Assembly: GCA_003661365.1 (NCBI GenBank)
Contig: QMVZ01000021.1
Coordinates: 1 to 15,920 of the forward strand
DNA length: 15,920 nucleotides
Reading direction: 5' to 3'
DNA from: Thermoproteota archaeon
GTDB taxonomy: Archaea; Korarchaeota; Korarchaeia; Korarchaeales; Korarchaeaceae
The notes under the pieces were generated by a model. It did no database searches, was not told the DNA's origin, and saw only the letters and a list, made by a program, of their open reading frames with translations. Position numbers and translations under genes: made by a program. Within the stretch, counting starts at the first letter, position 1. Each line of letters starts with the position of its first letter. Below are positions 7,320 to 13,500 of the stretch, piece after piece.

Positions 7320-7594
7320 TAAGCTCTTGATAGTAGTAGAGACCGAAGGGTAGCCCTATTCTTGTTCCAAAGAATTCGAACAGAAAGCCCATTGCAATCC
7401 CGGACAGCAATAAGATCCACGCTCTCCTCCAGAAAGTTAGTGAAGCTATGACTATGGCTGAGATGTACAACGTAAAGTAAATAAGCAGAATGCCAAACTC
7501 TTGCCTTGCATAAGCCCTAGAAAGGGATTTTATGGGGCTGGCGGCTAAAATGGGGGTGATCGGTATTAATTCTTTGGAAAAGAGTTTGTTCCAT
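7320..7594 (-). pseudogene. 5' remnant of a DUF422 (carotenoid-synthesis/CruF-like) membrane protein, frameshifted
   Basis: After an ATG at 7594 preceded by AGGAGG with 7 bases spacing, one base must be skipped (ATG-G-AAC) to enter a frame that reads NKLFSKELIPITPILAAS, two strongly hydrophobic segments (FGILLIYFTLYISAIVIAS and WILLLSGIAMGFLFEFF) and then GTRIGLPFGLYYYQEL. The last block resembles the conserved Gly-x-Pro-Phe-Gly-x-Tyr-x-Tyr region of DUF422 proteins, such as CruF-type carotenoid hydratases, which are about 250-300 residues long. The protein stops matching after about 90 codons, exactly where the xanthine-dehydrogenase remnant begins. Without the frameshift the ATG frame ends after 25 codons. 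The family name rests on one motif plus the membrane pattern, so it is less certain than the disruption itself. Confidence 0.55.
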
Positions 7595-7602
7595 GACCTT
7601 CC

Positions 7603-7634
7603 CTCCTAAACTCCTTGTTCTCTTTTAAAAATAA
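7603..7634 (-). promoter_or_regulatory. Promoter and ribosome binding site of the disrupted DUF422 gene
   Basis: On the minus strand a TATA-like ATTTTTAAAAGA (around 7632-7621) is followed, about 15 bases on, by AGGAGG (7608-7603) and the ATG at 7594. Both signals look intact, so the remnant may still be transcribed. The same T-rich run could terminate the PadR gene just upstream. Confidence 0.5.
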
Positions 7635-7654
7635 ATTTCCGCTTGTTTTTCCCA

Positions 7655-8125
7655 TCAATGGTCATTTTTCAACGTTTTTGCTCGAAGTTTGGTTTTAATC
7701 CCTTTCTTCGCCAAAAAGTTAGCAGCGCAATGTTTACAGCAAAATCTAAGCTTCTTACCCTCGATTGTAATTTCAACTCCTCCTTTGTAGATCTTCACTC
7801 CACAGTTTGCGCACACATCCAGCTTTGACTCTACTATTGCCTCAACAACAGAGGCCATTCTGTCAACTGTCTCCTCAACTAGCTTAACTCCTTTATCGGT
7901 TAGCTTGTAAACCTTCCTTCTCTTACACTCCTCCGCAACCTGCAGGTATCCTTCTTCTACAAGCCTTTTTAGAAAAGGATATATCTCTCCAGCACTCGGT
8001 CTGTGACCTGTCAGCCTTTCAATCTCATCCATTATCTGATAGCCGTGTGTAGGCCCTTTGTGTAGAACCAAGAGTATTAGAGTCCTGACCAGCCCTCTAG
8101 GCTTGAAAGTGGATTCTGAGTTCAT
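7655..8125 (-). CDS. PadR-family transcriptional regulator with C-terminal TRASH-like metal-binding domain
   Basis: 156 residues from the ATG at 8125. Residues about 10-80 are a PadR winged helix: LVRTLILLVLHKGPTHGYQI, then the recognition region SAGEIYPFLKRLVEEGYL and the wing with KVYKLTDKG. A helix (about 82-103, VEETVDRMASVVEAIVES) probably mediates dimerisation. Residues about 104-139 form a small cysteine module, C105-x2-C108 followed 21 residues later by C129-C130-x2-C133 (RFCCKHCAANFL). This is the TRASH/YHS-like pattern found in archaeal copper and heavy-metal sensors and chaperones. The combination suggests a regulator whose DNA binding responds to a metal ion or to thiol oxidation; the metal cannot be read from the sequence. 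A GTG four codons upstream is ruled out because it would lie too close to the TATA element. It follows the small membrane-protein gene on the same strand. Confidence 0.85.
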   Translation of the reverse strand: MNSESTFKPRGLVRTLILLVLHKGPTHGYQIMDEIERLTGHRPSAGEIYPFLKRLVEEGYLQVAEECKRRKVYKLTDKGVKLVEETVDRMASVVEAIVESKLDVCANCGVKIYKGGVEITIEGKKLRFCCKHCAANFLAKKGIKTKLRAKTLKNDH

Positions 8126-8149
8126 CTCATGTAACACTTCGGTGCTTTG

Positions 8150-8157
8150 TTTTAAGG
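8150..8157 (-). promoter_or_regulatory. TATA box of the PadR-TRASH gene
   Basis: Minus-strand CCTTAAAA, centred about 28 bases from the ATG at 8125, giving a leaderless mRNA. It overlaps the stop codon (8154-8152) of the preceding small gene, so the regulator can be transcribed apart from that gene. Confidence 0.6.
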
Positions 8158-8307
8158 CATATCCTCCTGCCTATGCCTGTACCTGCTCCTTCTATCTGCA
8201 AGTAACAAAAGTATGAGAAGGCCAAGGGTACCAAGTGCAAGAAACCAGAAGAAGGGCCAAAACATCATAGCTCCCCACCAGCCCATGCCCCAACCACATA
8301 GCCACAC
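8152..8307 (-). CDS. Small Trp/Met-rich single-span membrane protein (51 codons)
   Basis: The frame begins with GTG at 8307, two codons after the stop of the PepSY-like gene, and ends with TAA at 8154-8152. The ribosome binding site GGTGA (8318-8314) contains that upstream stop codon and lies 6 bases from the GTG, an ideal spacing that implies translational coupling. The protein has a Gly/Trp/Met-rich start (GWGMGWWGAMMFWPFF), one hydrophobic span (about residues 17-37, ending LLILLLLA) and a basic tail DRRSRYRHRQ, which by the positive-inside rule stays in the cytoplasm with the N-terminus outside. An ATG at 8286 would give 44 residues. No family is recognised with confidence; similar Trp/Met-rich short membrane proteins often carry a SHOCT domain, absent here. 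Pairing with a PepSY-like protein and a metal-type regulator hints at a metal- or redox-related role (inference). Confidence 0.65.
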   Translation of the reverse strand: MWLCGWGMGWWGAMMFWPFFWFLALGTLGLLILLLLADRRSRYRHRQEDMP

Positions 8308-8313
8308 TAGAAT

Positions 8314-8637
8314 TCACCCTTCCAAGTCCATCTCAACTTCTGAAAGGAAGTTACCGTGCCATGAGTGATACCAGACGTTTCCGGTGAATGCGTTCACACT
8401 CAACATGCCGTACATTTCCCCATCAAGCTTGAAGTCCATTGTGTAGTACCCATAGAAGGCGACAGGTTCCTCTATTTCTATATCCCTGCCTGGAAACTTG
8501 TATTTCAAATAGTCTTCAGCTATCCCGATGGCTTGAGCTTCTCCTATCGAAGGAGTGTATTCTTCTCCCGCCCAAATGGCGTGCATTCCATACTCCAGGT
8601 TCCACATCATGTTTGGACCTGGTTCTGGCTTCTTCAA
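8314..8637 (-). CDS. Small PepSY-like protein with Met/Trp-rich N-terminus
   Basis: 107 residues from TTG at 8637. The N-terminal GPNMMWNLEYGM is followed by a helix (about 31-48, GEAQAIGIAEDYLKYKFP) and a beta-rich half with AFYGYYTMDFKLDGEMYGML, then SVNAFTGNVWYHSWHGNF. The helix plus strands ending in a TG turn is the PepSY pattern, and the GMLSVN...TG.VWYH.WHG block recurs, to my recollection, in small exported bacterial and archaeal proteins of unknown function. No signal peptide is visible upstream, unlike most exported relatives, so it is either cytoplasmic or has lost its N-terminus; a 16-base tandem duplication lies exactly at the start. ATG at 8610 would be an alternative start but would drop the conserved GPN. 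Placed 85 bases after the MFS gene, with its own TATA element, and coupled to the small membrane gene downstream. Confidence 0.7.
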   Translation of the reverse strand: MKKPEPGPNMMWNLEYGMHAIWAGEEYTPSIGEAQAIGIAEDYLKYKFPGRDIEIEEPVAFYGYYTMDFKLDGEMYGMLSVNAFTGNVWYHSWHGNFLSEVEMDLEG

Positions 8638-8658
8638 ATTCTTGCTTCTTCAAATTCT
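8628..8658. repeat. Tandem duplication of 15 identical bases (period 16) at the start of the PepSY-like gene
   Basis: GCTTCTTCAAATTCT occurs at 8628-8642 and 8644-8658. On the coding (minus) strand each copy contains a TTG AAG AAG. The period of 16 is not a multiple of 3, so only the TTG in the copy nearer the gene (8637) is in frame with the protein; the other opens a different frame. Confidence 0.9.
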
Positions 8659-8666
8659 CATCTTTT

Positions 8667-8680
8667 GGTCTTAAAAAGAG
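8667..8680 (-). promoter_or_regulatory. TATA-like element for the PepSY-like/small membrane protein pair
   Basis: Minus-strand CTCTTTTTAAGACC. With the usual spacing transcription would begin near 8647, inside the tandem repeat, leaving a leader of about 10 bases before the TTG at 8637. Confidence 0.45.
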
Positions 8681-8721
8681 AAGATCGCGTGTCTTATGAT
8701 TTTTTAGTGGGTATTGGAGCG

Positions 8722-9885
8722 TTAACATTCAGTACTAGGTTTTTCATGGTTTTCAGTAACTTTGATGCAACGTTTAGACAAAATGAAAGCGATTATTGAG
8801 AAAGTCAGAAAGGCTGATGCAGAAATAAGGAACACAGGAAGAAATCCAACGCTTGCGATGACGAAACCGGCATAAGCTTGGGCTATTGTATTCCCCGAAT
8901 GAAGGCCCAGCATGAGAAGAGCTACATCCGCTCCATATGAGCCCTCCTCTGGGAAGATGCTGAGCAAGGTCTCGTTAGTACCGTGGAATATTGAGGCAGC
9001 TATTCCCGCAAATATTGGAAGTATGAAGGGAGGCAAGGGCGAAAGTGCAAGGACTAAGAGAGATGAAAAGTAGATTATCCCGGCCAAGGAGAGGAACCTT
9101 GCAGAGCTGAACCTGGTGGTTACGAAGTAGGCAAGCGTTCCGGCGGTCATGGATTGAATGCTTAGGGCTATTCCAACTTGACTGGGTGTGAGTCCCTTTG
9201 AGGAATAGAATAGAGGCATTACGTATGAGAGAAGAGTTCCAACTGCAAATCCAGCGAGCATATAGCTAGCTATCAGCTTTTGGAACCTCTTGCTCCTCTT
9301 CAGCGGATTTAGACCTGAGAAAATCGCTTTAAATGAGACTTTTTTCCTCTGCACTTTGTCTCGCATTGTCAGCGTAGTTATCAAAGCACTAAGTGATAGA
9401 GGGAGAAAGAAGAGTAAGGTAGTATCAAGGGAGAATCTGGCTGAAATTATGCCTGCAACAAGACTTCCTAAGGATGAGAATATCATAGTCATGCCTATCA
9501 TACCAACTAGCGAGCCTCTTGCTTCTTCTGTATGTTCTAGTACAAAAGGTCTGTTTACAGCCCAAAGAGCAGATCCTCTAAGGGAATCAAGCAGAGTACC
9601 GGTTGCGAACTGGACTTTTGACCTTGCTGTGTAGTAAACGCCCAGGGTTAGGGCTGATAAGACACCAGTCAAGCCTAGGAAAGGAACCCTTCCCACCATG
9701 TCGGAGACTGAGGCTATTAAGATCCTTGTGGATTGGAAGATTGCAGGATTAAGAGAAGCTATTAGACCTATTTGTTCTGGACTTATTCCCCTTGCTCTCA
9801 TCAGGAGCGGCACGGTTGCTCCAAGTGCCCCCCCAAGCATGGAATTCGAGGTCTGAACTATTAGGAGTTTCTTGACCGGTTTCAT
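8722..9885 (-). CDS. Major facilitator superfamily transporter
   Basis: 387 residues, mostly hydrophobic, in two halves of about six predicted spans each. A polar, basic central loop (about 174-205, MRDKVQRKKVSFKAIFSGL and KRSKRFQK) separates the halves, as in MFS carriers. The loop after the second span holds SDMVGRVPFLGL, matching the MFS signature region between TM2 and TM3 (G/D-x-x-x-D-R-x-G-R), and the C-terminal half repeats the pattern with YSSKGLTPSQVGIALSIQSM. It sits in the cytoplasmic membrane; the substrate cannot be told. The ATG at 9885 is leaderless with a good TATA box. It is divergent from the beta-lactamase-fold gene, with 99 bases between their starts, and upstream of the PepSY-like pair on the same strand. 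Confidence 0.85.
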   Translation of the reverse strand: MKPVKKLLIVQTSNSMLGGALGATVPLLMRARGISPEQIGLIASLNPAIFQSTRILIASVSDMVGRVPFLGLTGVLSALTLGVYYTARSKVQFATGTLLDSLRGSALWAVNRPFVLEHTEEARGSLVGMIGMTMIFSSLGSLVAGIISARFSLDTTLLFFLPLSLSALITTLTMRDKVQRKKVSFKAIFSGLNPLKRSKRFQKLIASYMLAGFAVGTLLSYVMPLFYSSKGLTPSQVGIALSIQSMTAGTLAYFVTTRFSSARFLSLAGIIYFSSLLVLALSPLPPFILPIFAGIAASIFHGTNETLLSIFPEEGSYGADVALLMLGLHSGNTIAQAYAGFVIASVGFLPVFLISASAFLTFSIIAFILSKRCIKVTENHEKPSTEC

Positions 9886-9907
9886 CGGATGAGTTTAAGG
9901 TCTCTTC

Positions 9908-9916
9908 TATAAATCC
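9908..9916 (-). promoter_or_regulatory. TATA box of the MFS transporter gene
   Basis: Minus-strand GGATTTATA, centred 26 bases from the ATG at 9885, predicting a leaderless transcript. Confidence 0.7.
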
Positions 9917-9949
9917 TTTCCTCCGTTGGACGACGATACACTGCTTGTC

Positions 9950-9962
9950 TTATATCTTATAG
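9950..9962 (+). promoter_or_regulatory. TATA region of the metallo-beta-lactamase-fold gene
   Basis: TTATATCTTATAG contains two overlapping TATA-like cores. Either would place transcription after the ATG at 9973 and at or just before the ATG at 9985, which is the reason for choosing the latter start. Confidence 0.5.
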
Positions 9963-9984
9963 GACACCTCACATGAGGGTGAAT

Positions 9985-10725
9985 ATGTCTTACGAGTGGG
10001 AAAAGAAAGGCTTGTCAGTAAATGTAATGTTTTCCCTTCCAGGGGTTGCAACTCAGATCTTGGTGTCGGTCATAGACGAAAGAATTGACCTGCTTTTGGA
10101 CTGTGGAAGTGGAACCCTCAGGGACTTACTATTGGATCAGTATCTTGATGAAGAGCGATTCAACAACATAAAGGCCGTGCTAATTTCACATGAGCATTTT
10201 GACCACGTAGGAGGGCTTTATCCATTGCTAGACTTCATGCACATATTAGGCAGGGAGGAGTCTTTAGAAATCATGGTTCCAAGACCTTCAACAGTTGCTA
10301 TAAGGCTAATAGATGCGCTAAAAGCTTTCAGAAAATCATCTTTAACATACAAGATTGACCTTTTGGAGGTCTCTGATGGAGATGAGTTCCAATATGGACC
10401 AATGAGGGTGAGAGTATTTGGAGTGGTCCATAGGGGAAGCACCAAGACGGAACCGATAGGGCCTTATATTCCAGCGGTTGGTTATTCCATCTTTTTCAAT
10501 GGAATTAAGTTAGTTTACAGCGGAGATACTGGGGTGTGCAATTCTCTAACTCATGAGTTGCATGGAGCAGATCTAGCTATTCTTGAGGCAACATGGGAGG
10601 AGAACAAGGATTTCAAAGAGATTCATATGAGCGAAGAGGAGGCCATCAAACTGGGTGGGACTGCAAAGGAGTTCATACTTATTCATAGGTTGAGAGATCT
10701 TAGAAAAGCTCTAAAGCAAAAGTAA
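9985..10725 (+). CDS. Metallo-beta-lactamase-fold hydrolase (RNase Z-like subgroup)
   Basis: 246 residues from ATG 9985 (250 if ATG 9973 is used). Ligands for a two-zinc site are all visible: H69, H71, D73 and H74 in SHEHFDHVGG, H149 in GVVHRGS, D181 in YSGDTGV and a C-terminal H234 in ILIHRL. DLLLDCGSGT (35-44) is the usual first beta-strand pair, and IHMSEEEA (213-220) matches the conserved His-x-[ST]-x-x-x-A block of RNase Z-like enzymes. The protein is shorter than tRNase Z (about 300 residues) and I do not see its exosite arm, so a small-molecule or nucleotide phosphodiesterase or lactonase is as likely as RNA processing. Divergent from the MFS gene and convergent with the M20D gene, so the context gives no pathway. 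Confidence 0.85.
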   Translation: MSYEWEKKGLSVNVMFSLPGVATQILVSVIDERIDLLLDCGSGTLRDLLLDQYLDEERFNNIKAVLISHEHFDHVGGLYPLLDFMHILGREESLEIMVPRPSTVAIRLIDALKAFRKSSLTYKIDLLEVSDGDEFQYGPMRVRVFGVVHRGSTKTEPIGPYIPAVGYSIFFNGIKLVYSGDTGVCNSLTHELHGADLAILEATWEENKDFKEIHMSEEEAIKLGGTAKEFILIHRLRDLRKALKQK

Positions 10726-10769
10726 TCCCTGGACACATCTTTGAGCTTACGGAAGTGGGGTACCTTTGA

Positions 10770-12209
10770 CTATTTCTTAACCTTCTCCCACAGATCGAGA
10801 GGAGGCTTTAGATCTGGCGGGAGGGGAGACTTGTACTTTCTACCCATCAATCTCTTCTCAAACTCATCCCATGCTTTCTTCAGAAGTTCTTCATCGGTCA
10901 TGAGATCAATTGCTGTTGCTGCCATGACCTTTGCGGCGAAAATAAGAGATCTATGCCCTAAGCCAGTTCCACTTTGGGCTACAACCTGCCATGAATGACC
11001 AGGAGTTCCAAGCACATAGGTAGCTGTGGAGAACTCCTTCGTGGGAGCCTGCCAGCTTACATCTGCGACATCTGTTGATCCTGGACTAACTTCTCCATCT
11101 CCCCAAGGGTCTGGAACGCTTCTATCTATCATGACGTCAAGTAGTTTCTCCCAATCAGGCCTTTTGCTCTTCCTAAGGGCTTCTTTCTTTTGTTCTGGGG
11201 GGATTGATTTAGCTATTTCCTTCGCAAACTCAAGATCCTCATCCGAGTACTCAGGAGGCCCTATTTCCCTCATGTTTTTCACTATTAGCTCGCTTAGAAC
11301 CCTGTTAGGTATGACGTTGGAAATTCCCTTTATAAACTCGACCTCCAGCTTGGTTCCAGTCATTAGAGCGGCTCCTTTCGCTATGTCAAGGATGCGCTGA
11401 TAGATCTCATCTACCTGCTCCCTTTCAGGAGCTCTTACTAGGTACCAGGAGCGAGCATAAGCTGGAACAACGTTTGGCTGGCCGCCTCCTTCCTCTATTA
11501 TGTAATGGATTCTTGCCTCTTGGATCACGTGCTCCCTTAGGTAGTTCACACCTATGTTCATGAGTTCAACAGCATCTAAAGCGCTCCTGCCCCTCTCTGG
11601 GGATCCTGCAGCATGAGCTGAGACTCCGTGGAAGTGAAACTTCACTGAGTTGTTTGCTAGGCTGCTCTTCAATGTTGCAGCATTCATTGAACCTGGATGG
11701 TGGCTTATTACTGCGTCTACTCCCTTGAACACCCCGTCCCTAACCATGAACACTTTTCCGCTGGCGTTTTCTTCTGCAGGGGTTCCAAAGAACTTTATCG
11801 TCCCTTTAAGCCCTGCTTCCTCCATAGCAATTCTAACGGCTATCGCAGCAGCCATTCCTGAGGTTCCGTGGATATTGTGGCCGCAACCATGACCAGGGGC
11901 TCCCTCCTTTAGCGGTTCTCTCCAAGGAACCTTTTTTTGAGACAAACCAGGCAAAGCATCGTACTCACCCATTATCCCTATCACTGGCCTTCCAGAGCCG
12001 TAGGTTGCCACGAAGGCAGTAGGCATTCCAGCAACTCCTCTCTCAACCTTAAAGCCGGCTTTTTCCAGCTCATCAGCTAGCAACTTAGATGATTTGTACT
12101 CAATGAGGCCTAACTCGGCGTACTCCCATATCTTATCGCTTATCTCGATCAGACGGGACTCATTCTCGGATATCCAACTAAAAGCAACTTCTCTAGCTTT
12201 CTCTGACAT
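10770..12209 (-). CDS. M20D amidohydrolase, AbgB-like (copy 1, complete)
   Basis: 479 residues, the length of E. coli AbgB, the p-aminobenzoyl-glutamate hydrolase subunit. The metal centre is visible: C109, H111 and H114 in GHGCGHNIHG, E146-E147 in GTPAEEN, H170-H171 in ISHHPG, and H405 in GTPGHSWQ. The dimerisation/lid domain begins near 188 with FHFHGVSAHAAGSPERG (H199 contributes to the active site). GSTDVADVSWQAPT (378-390) is the block that marks the AbgB branch. Such enzymes cut an amide bond of an N-acylated amino acid or aryl amide in the cytoplasm; the natural substrate is unknown. ATG 12209 has a TATA box at 12235-12242. A second gene, about 85 percent identical in protein over the shared part by eye count, lies at 14711-15920. 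Convergent with the beta-lactamase-fold gene. Confidence 0.92.
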   Translation of the reverse strand: MSEKAREVAFSWISENESRLIEISDKIWEYAELGLIEYKSSKLLADELEKAGFKVERGVAGMPTAFVATYGSGRPVIGIMGEYDALPGLSQKKVPWREPLKEGAPGHGCGHNIHGTSGMAAAIAVRIAMEEAGLKGTIKFFGTPAEENASGKVFMVRDGVFKGVDAVISHHPGSMNAATLKSSLANNSVKFHFHGVSAHAAGSPERGRSALDAVELMNIGVNYLREHVIQEARIHYIIEEGGGQPNVVPAYARSWYLVRAPEREQVDEIYQRILDIAKGAALMTGTKLEVEFIKGISNVIPNRVLSELIVKNMREIGPPEYSDEDLEFAKEIAKSIPPEQKKEALRKSKRPDWEKLLDVMIDRSVPDPWGDGEVSPGSTDVADVSWQAPTKEFSTATYVLGTPGHSWQVVAQSGTGLGHRSLIFAAKVMAATAIDLMTDEELLKKAWDEFEKRLMGRKYKSPLPPDLKPPLDLWEKVKK

Positions 12210-12234
12210 TCCGAGTTGCCCATTGGAGTTTTCC

Positions 12235-12242
12235 CTATAAAG
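12235..12242 (-). promoter_or_regulatory. TATA box of M20D copy 1
   Basis: Minus-strand CTTTATAG, centred about 29 bases from the ATG at 12209, so the transcript is leaderless or nearly so. Confidence 0.65.
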
Positions 12243-12269
12243 ATTGTGCGCTCATAAAGGCATGACACC

Positions 12270-12298
12270 CTCTTCTCTATCTTTAGATAGATGAAGGG
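12270..12298. promoter_or_regulatory. Long imperfect inverted repeat between divergent M20D and aldo/keto reductase promoters
   Basis: TCTATCT-TT-AGATAGA (12276-12291) is perfect with 7-base arms. Pairing continues outward, past one unpaired T (12292), with CTCTTC against GAAGGG including one G-T pair. It lies between the two TATA boxes (12235-12242 and 12361-12370), where a shared operator would be expected, but no binding protein is known. Confidence 0.4.
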
Positions 12299-12360
12299 CT
12301 ATCAGCTAACTCCTTTGATCTAGAGGGAGGCGTCGAATAGAGATTACAGTCTTATGCAAA

Positions 12361-12370
12361 CTTTATATTA
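12361..12370 (+). promoter_or_regulatory. TATA box of the aldo/keto reductase gene
   Basis: CTTTATATTA, centred 26 bases from the ATG at 12392. The spacing predicts a leaderless mRNA. Confidence 0.7.
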
Positions 12371-12391
12371 GCGATCATCTCTTGTTCTAAA

Positions 12392-13357
12392 ATGGAATAC
12401 GTTAACTTAGGAAGAGCAGGAGTTAAGGTATCGAGAATCTGTTTGGGGTGCATGTCTTTCGGCAATAGTGCAGAATGGATGCTGGAAATCGATGAAGTGC
12501 GTCCCATCATTAGGAAAGCCTTAGATCTTGGAATAAACTTCTTCGATACTGCAAACGTATATTCAAGAGGCCGATCTGAGAAGATAGTTGGCGAGCTTCT
12601 GAAGGATTACAGGAAAGACGTCGTCATCGCAACTAAGGTCTACGGGAAGATGGGAGAAGGACCTAATGATAGGGGGTTGTCCCGCCTCCACATCTTGAGA
12701 CAAATAGAAGGATCCTTGGAGAGGCTTCGAACCGATTACGTTGATCTATATCAAATACACAGGTGGGACTACGAGACTCCCATAGAGGAGACGCTCCGAA
12801 CCTTGGACGACTTGGTACATCAGGGCAAGGTGAGATACATAGGAGCTTCAAGCATGTGGGCTTGGCAGTTCGCAAAAGCTCTTTGGACCAGCGAACGCTT
12901 AGGCTTGGAACGCTTTGTTAGCATGCAGAATCACTATAACCTCTGCTATCGTGAGGAGGAAAGAGAGATGATTCCTCTATGTAAAGAGGAAGGAATTGCC
13001 ATAATTCCGTGGAGTCCTTTGGCAAGGGGGTTCTTAACCGGGAAATATAAGAGAGGTGAAGAGCCAGACAGCGCAAGATACAGGTCTGATAGATGGCTTA
13101 AAGAACGTTTCTTCCGCCCTGAGGACTGGGATGTGTTAGATGCATTGCTTGAGGTCGCTGCCGAGAAAGGCGTTCCTCCAGCAGAAGTTGCCCTAGCTTG
13201 GTTGTTCGAGAAGGGTGTAACGGCTCCAATAGTTGGAGTCACTAAAGTGGAGCATGTGGAGCAGGCAGTAGAGTCCCTAGAGGTTCGCCTAACCCCAGAT
13301 GATGTTAGAAGGCTGGAGGAGCCCTACAAGCCCCATCCTGTAATAGGACATACCTAG
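12392..13357 (+). CDS. Aldo/keto reductase
   Basis: 321 residues, a typical single-domain TIM-barrel NAD(P)H-dependent reductase that interconverts carbonyls and alcohols. The catalytic tetrad is complete: D52 and Y57 in FFDTANVYSRG, K82 in IATKVYG and H123 in YQIHRWD. The cofactor end shows GASSMWAWQ (residues from 151), IPWSPLARGFLTGKY and APIVGVTKVEHVEQAVES near the C-terminus. The GRAGVKVSRICLGCMSFG start and the Ser-Pro-Leu-Ala-Arg-Gly block are those of the AKR11/YajO-like group. Substrate and direction are not evident. It stands between two M20D paralogues, in the same direction as the dehydrogenase gene 143 bases downstream, which has its own promoter-like element. Confidence 0.92.
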   Translation: MEYVNLGRAGVKVSRICLGCMSFGNSAEWMLEIDEVRPIIRKALDLGINFFDTANVYSRGRSEKIVGELLKDYRKDVVIATKVYGKMGEGPNDRGLSRLHILRQIEGSLERLRTDYVDLYQIHRWDYETPIEETLRTLDDLVHQGKVRYIGASSMWAWQFAKALWTSERLGLERFVSMQNHYNLCYREEEREMIPLCKEEGIAIIPWSPLARGFLTGKYKRGEEPDSARYRSDRWLKERFFRPEDWDVLDALLEVAAEKGVPPAEVALAWLFEKGVTAPIVGVTKVEHVEQAVESLEVRLTPDDVRRLEEPYKPHPVIGHT

Positions 13358-13460
13358 AGAACCTATGGATTCCTTAGTCAGCACTATTCAGTCTTTGAAC
13401 TTTGAATTCACATAATTTGATGAAAATAGAGTTCTAATAAGAACAAACAAAGGAATTCAA

Positions 13461-13469
13461 GGTTAAAAG
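13461..13469 (+). promoter_or_regulatory. TATA-like element and GGTGA ribosome site of the LDH_2-type gene
   Basis: GGTTAAAAG is centred about 36 bases from the TTG at 13501; transcription would start near 13491. GGTGA at 13493-13497 (4 bases counted as G-G-T-G-A from 13492) lies just upstream of the TTG with about 4 bases spacing. Confidence 0.45.
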
Positions 13470-13500
13470 CTAAGAAAAAGGTGCCAAGGATGGTGAGCTC

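Noticed and set aside
8516..8728. 70-codon minus-strand frame starting with ATG upstream of the PepSY-like gene
   Set aside because: Its second half reads the PepSY-like gene in the wrong frame and its first half is promoter sequence. It matters only as evidence for the effect of the 16-base duplication.
10741..10998. 85-codon plus-strand frame over the 3' end of M20D copy 1, and similar plus-strand frames over both M20D genes
   Set aside because: They are antisense to well-conserved coding sequence and recur at matching places in both paralogues only because the coding strand is conserved.
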